The notes beneath the pieces are model-generated. The model saw only the letters and a list, made by a program, of their open reading frames with translations, did not search any database and was not told the DNA's origin. This document shows, in pieces, positions 20,382 to 21,007 of a stretch of DNA of 21,007 nucleotides. This stretch comes from Alphaproteobacteria bacterium UBA2947. GTDB lineage: Bacteria; Pseudomonadota; Alphaproteobacteria; Rs-D84. The DNA is taken from the NCBI GenBank assembly GCA_002348925.1, contig DEBV01000004.1, positions 69,312 to 90,318 on the forward strand, written 5' to 3'. Each line of letters begins with the position of its first letter. Positions within the stretch are counted from its first letter, which is position 1. The translations under genes and the position numbers were made by a program.

Positions 20382-20972
20382 ATGACGCCAACAAAAGCAA
20401 AATTGTTAGCAAGTGCAACACAAATGTTTGCAGAACATGGATTTGATGGGGTGTCTACGCGTGATTTGGTTACAATATCCATGGTAAATTTGTGTTCTAT
20501 TAATTATTATTTTGGTTCTAAACAAAAATTGTATGATGCGGTTATTGATAGCATAGTTGATAATGTTAAAGAAAACTTTATTTCAAAGATAGATGAATAT
20601 AAAACAAAAAATATCACTGCCATGGATAAAATAACATTTGTAATCAGCGAATTTTTTGATTATTTATTTTCAAATAAAATATCAAATTCTATGGTTATGA
20701 TTTTATTTCGTGAATTGTTAAATAAATCTGTTGGTGGCGACAGAATATACAACGAAATAAAGGAACCTTTACAAAAAAGATTTGTAAATTTGATAATTGA
20801 AGCGACTGATACAGATAAACAAACTGCATATATTCAGGCCCAATGTTTGTTCAGTCATTCTGTATCTTTTCGTTTGTTGCAAAATAAAGAAAATTATTCT
20901 GAAAATTTTCTGAAAAAAATAAAAAAACAATTGATTAAAAATTGCACAATATTATTAACATCGACAAACTGA
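20382..20972 (+). CDS. TetR-family regulator, CecR/YbiH-like
   Basis: 196 residues from the ATG at 20382, preceded by AAAGG. The N-terminal TetR HTH spans about residues 5-50 (LLASATQMFAEHGFDGVSTR, then CSINYYFGSKQKLYDAVI). The C-terminal domain has VMILFRELLNKS followed by IYNEIKEPLQKRF, a pattern I associate with the CecR/YbiH C-terminal domain (PF09209 type). The ligand is unknown. A longer frame from 20292 lies within the end of the thioesterase gene and is less likely. Promoter and inverted repeats immediately upstream suggest autoregulation. Thioesterase and TetR gene may form one regulatory unit, but the strong internal promoter shows the TetR gene can be transcribed alone. Confidence 0.85.
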   Translation: MTPTKAKLLASATQMFAEHGFDGVSTRDLVTISMVNLCSINYYFGSKQKLYDAVIDSIVDNVKENFISKIDEYKTKNITAMDKITFVISEFFDYLFSNKISNSMVMILFRELLNKSVGGDRIYNEIKEPLQKRFVNLIIEATDTDKQTAYIQAQCLFSHSVSFRLLQNKENYSENFLKKIKKQLIKNCTILLTSTN

Positions 20973-21007
20973 TTTGTAAAACTAAGTTAATTCGTATGAG
21001 TTTTCTA

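Noticed and set aside
1..21007. CRISPR array, riboswitch or rRNA genes
   Set aside because: No regularly spaced repeats, recognisable riboswitch folds or rRNA sequence were seen.
20973..21007. Start of a further gene at the window end
   Set aside because: Only 35 bases follow the TetR stop, with no clear promoter, ribosome binding site or long enough frame to judge.

Overview
The window looks like chromosome from an AT-rich, probably host-associated alphaproteobacterium. The grounds are an frr-uppS-cdsA-rseP-bamA chain, a DnaB with the long FREEYYLE-type C-terminal stretch of alphaproteobacteria, an alphaproteobacterial type of podovirus module, and a tRNA-His that keeps G-1:C73. That last trait argues against the Rhizobiales/Caulobacterales/Rhodobacterales group and suits Rickettsiales, Holosporales or Rhodospirillales-like lineages. 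The exact lineage is inference.

Positions 1-4596 and 7892-10482 (+ strand) hold a podovirus-type virion module: major capsid protein (cut by the window start), a small post-capsid protein, gp11-like and gp12-like tail tubular proteins, a small basic protein, a short gp17-like tail fibre adaptor, terminase large subunit, portal, a Bbp19-like protein and a one-helix coiled-coil protein. The terminase is split. The ATPase half ends at 4596 and the nuclease half starts at 7892. Between them lie three minus-strand genes: an unknown 213-aa protein, a double-HTH repressor with an S24-like C-terminal domain, and a complete bacterial-type dnaB. Both terminase halves keep their catalytic motifs, and the nuclease half has its own ATG and Shine-Dalgarno. 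No integrase, transposase or clear lysis gene is visible.

Positions 10479-13148 (- strand) form a tightly coupled operon with its own promoter: a 51-aa VirB7-like lipoprotein, two membrane-anchored VirB8-like proteins, an exported protein of unknown function, and yraN. The last phage ORF and yraN converge with overlapping stop codons.

Positions 13212-19054 (- strand) are the envelope/translation cluster frr, uppS, cdsA, rseP, two small ORFs, bamA. The two small ORFs look like divergent paralogues of each other and are translationally coupled to bamA. dxr is missing from its usual place between cdsA and rseP, and lpxD/fabZ/lpxA do not follow bamA.

Positions 19103-19371 (+ strand) are a tRNA-Ala(GGC)/tRNA-His(GTG) unit with a strong promoter and a terminator. 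A GC-rich, highly structured intergenic element follows at about 19383-19523. An acyl-ACP thioesterase-like gene and a CecR/YbiH-type TetR regulator close the window, each with a clear sigma70-type promoter. The main anomaly is the terminase gene split around dnaB. Other points of interest are the VirB8-like pair, the paralogous small ORFs before bamA and the structured element after the tRNAs.
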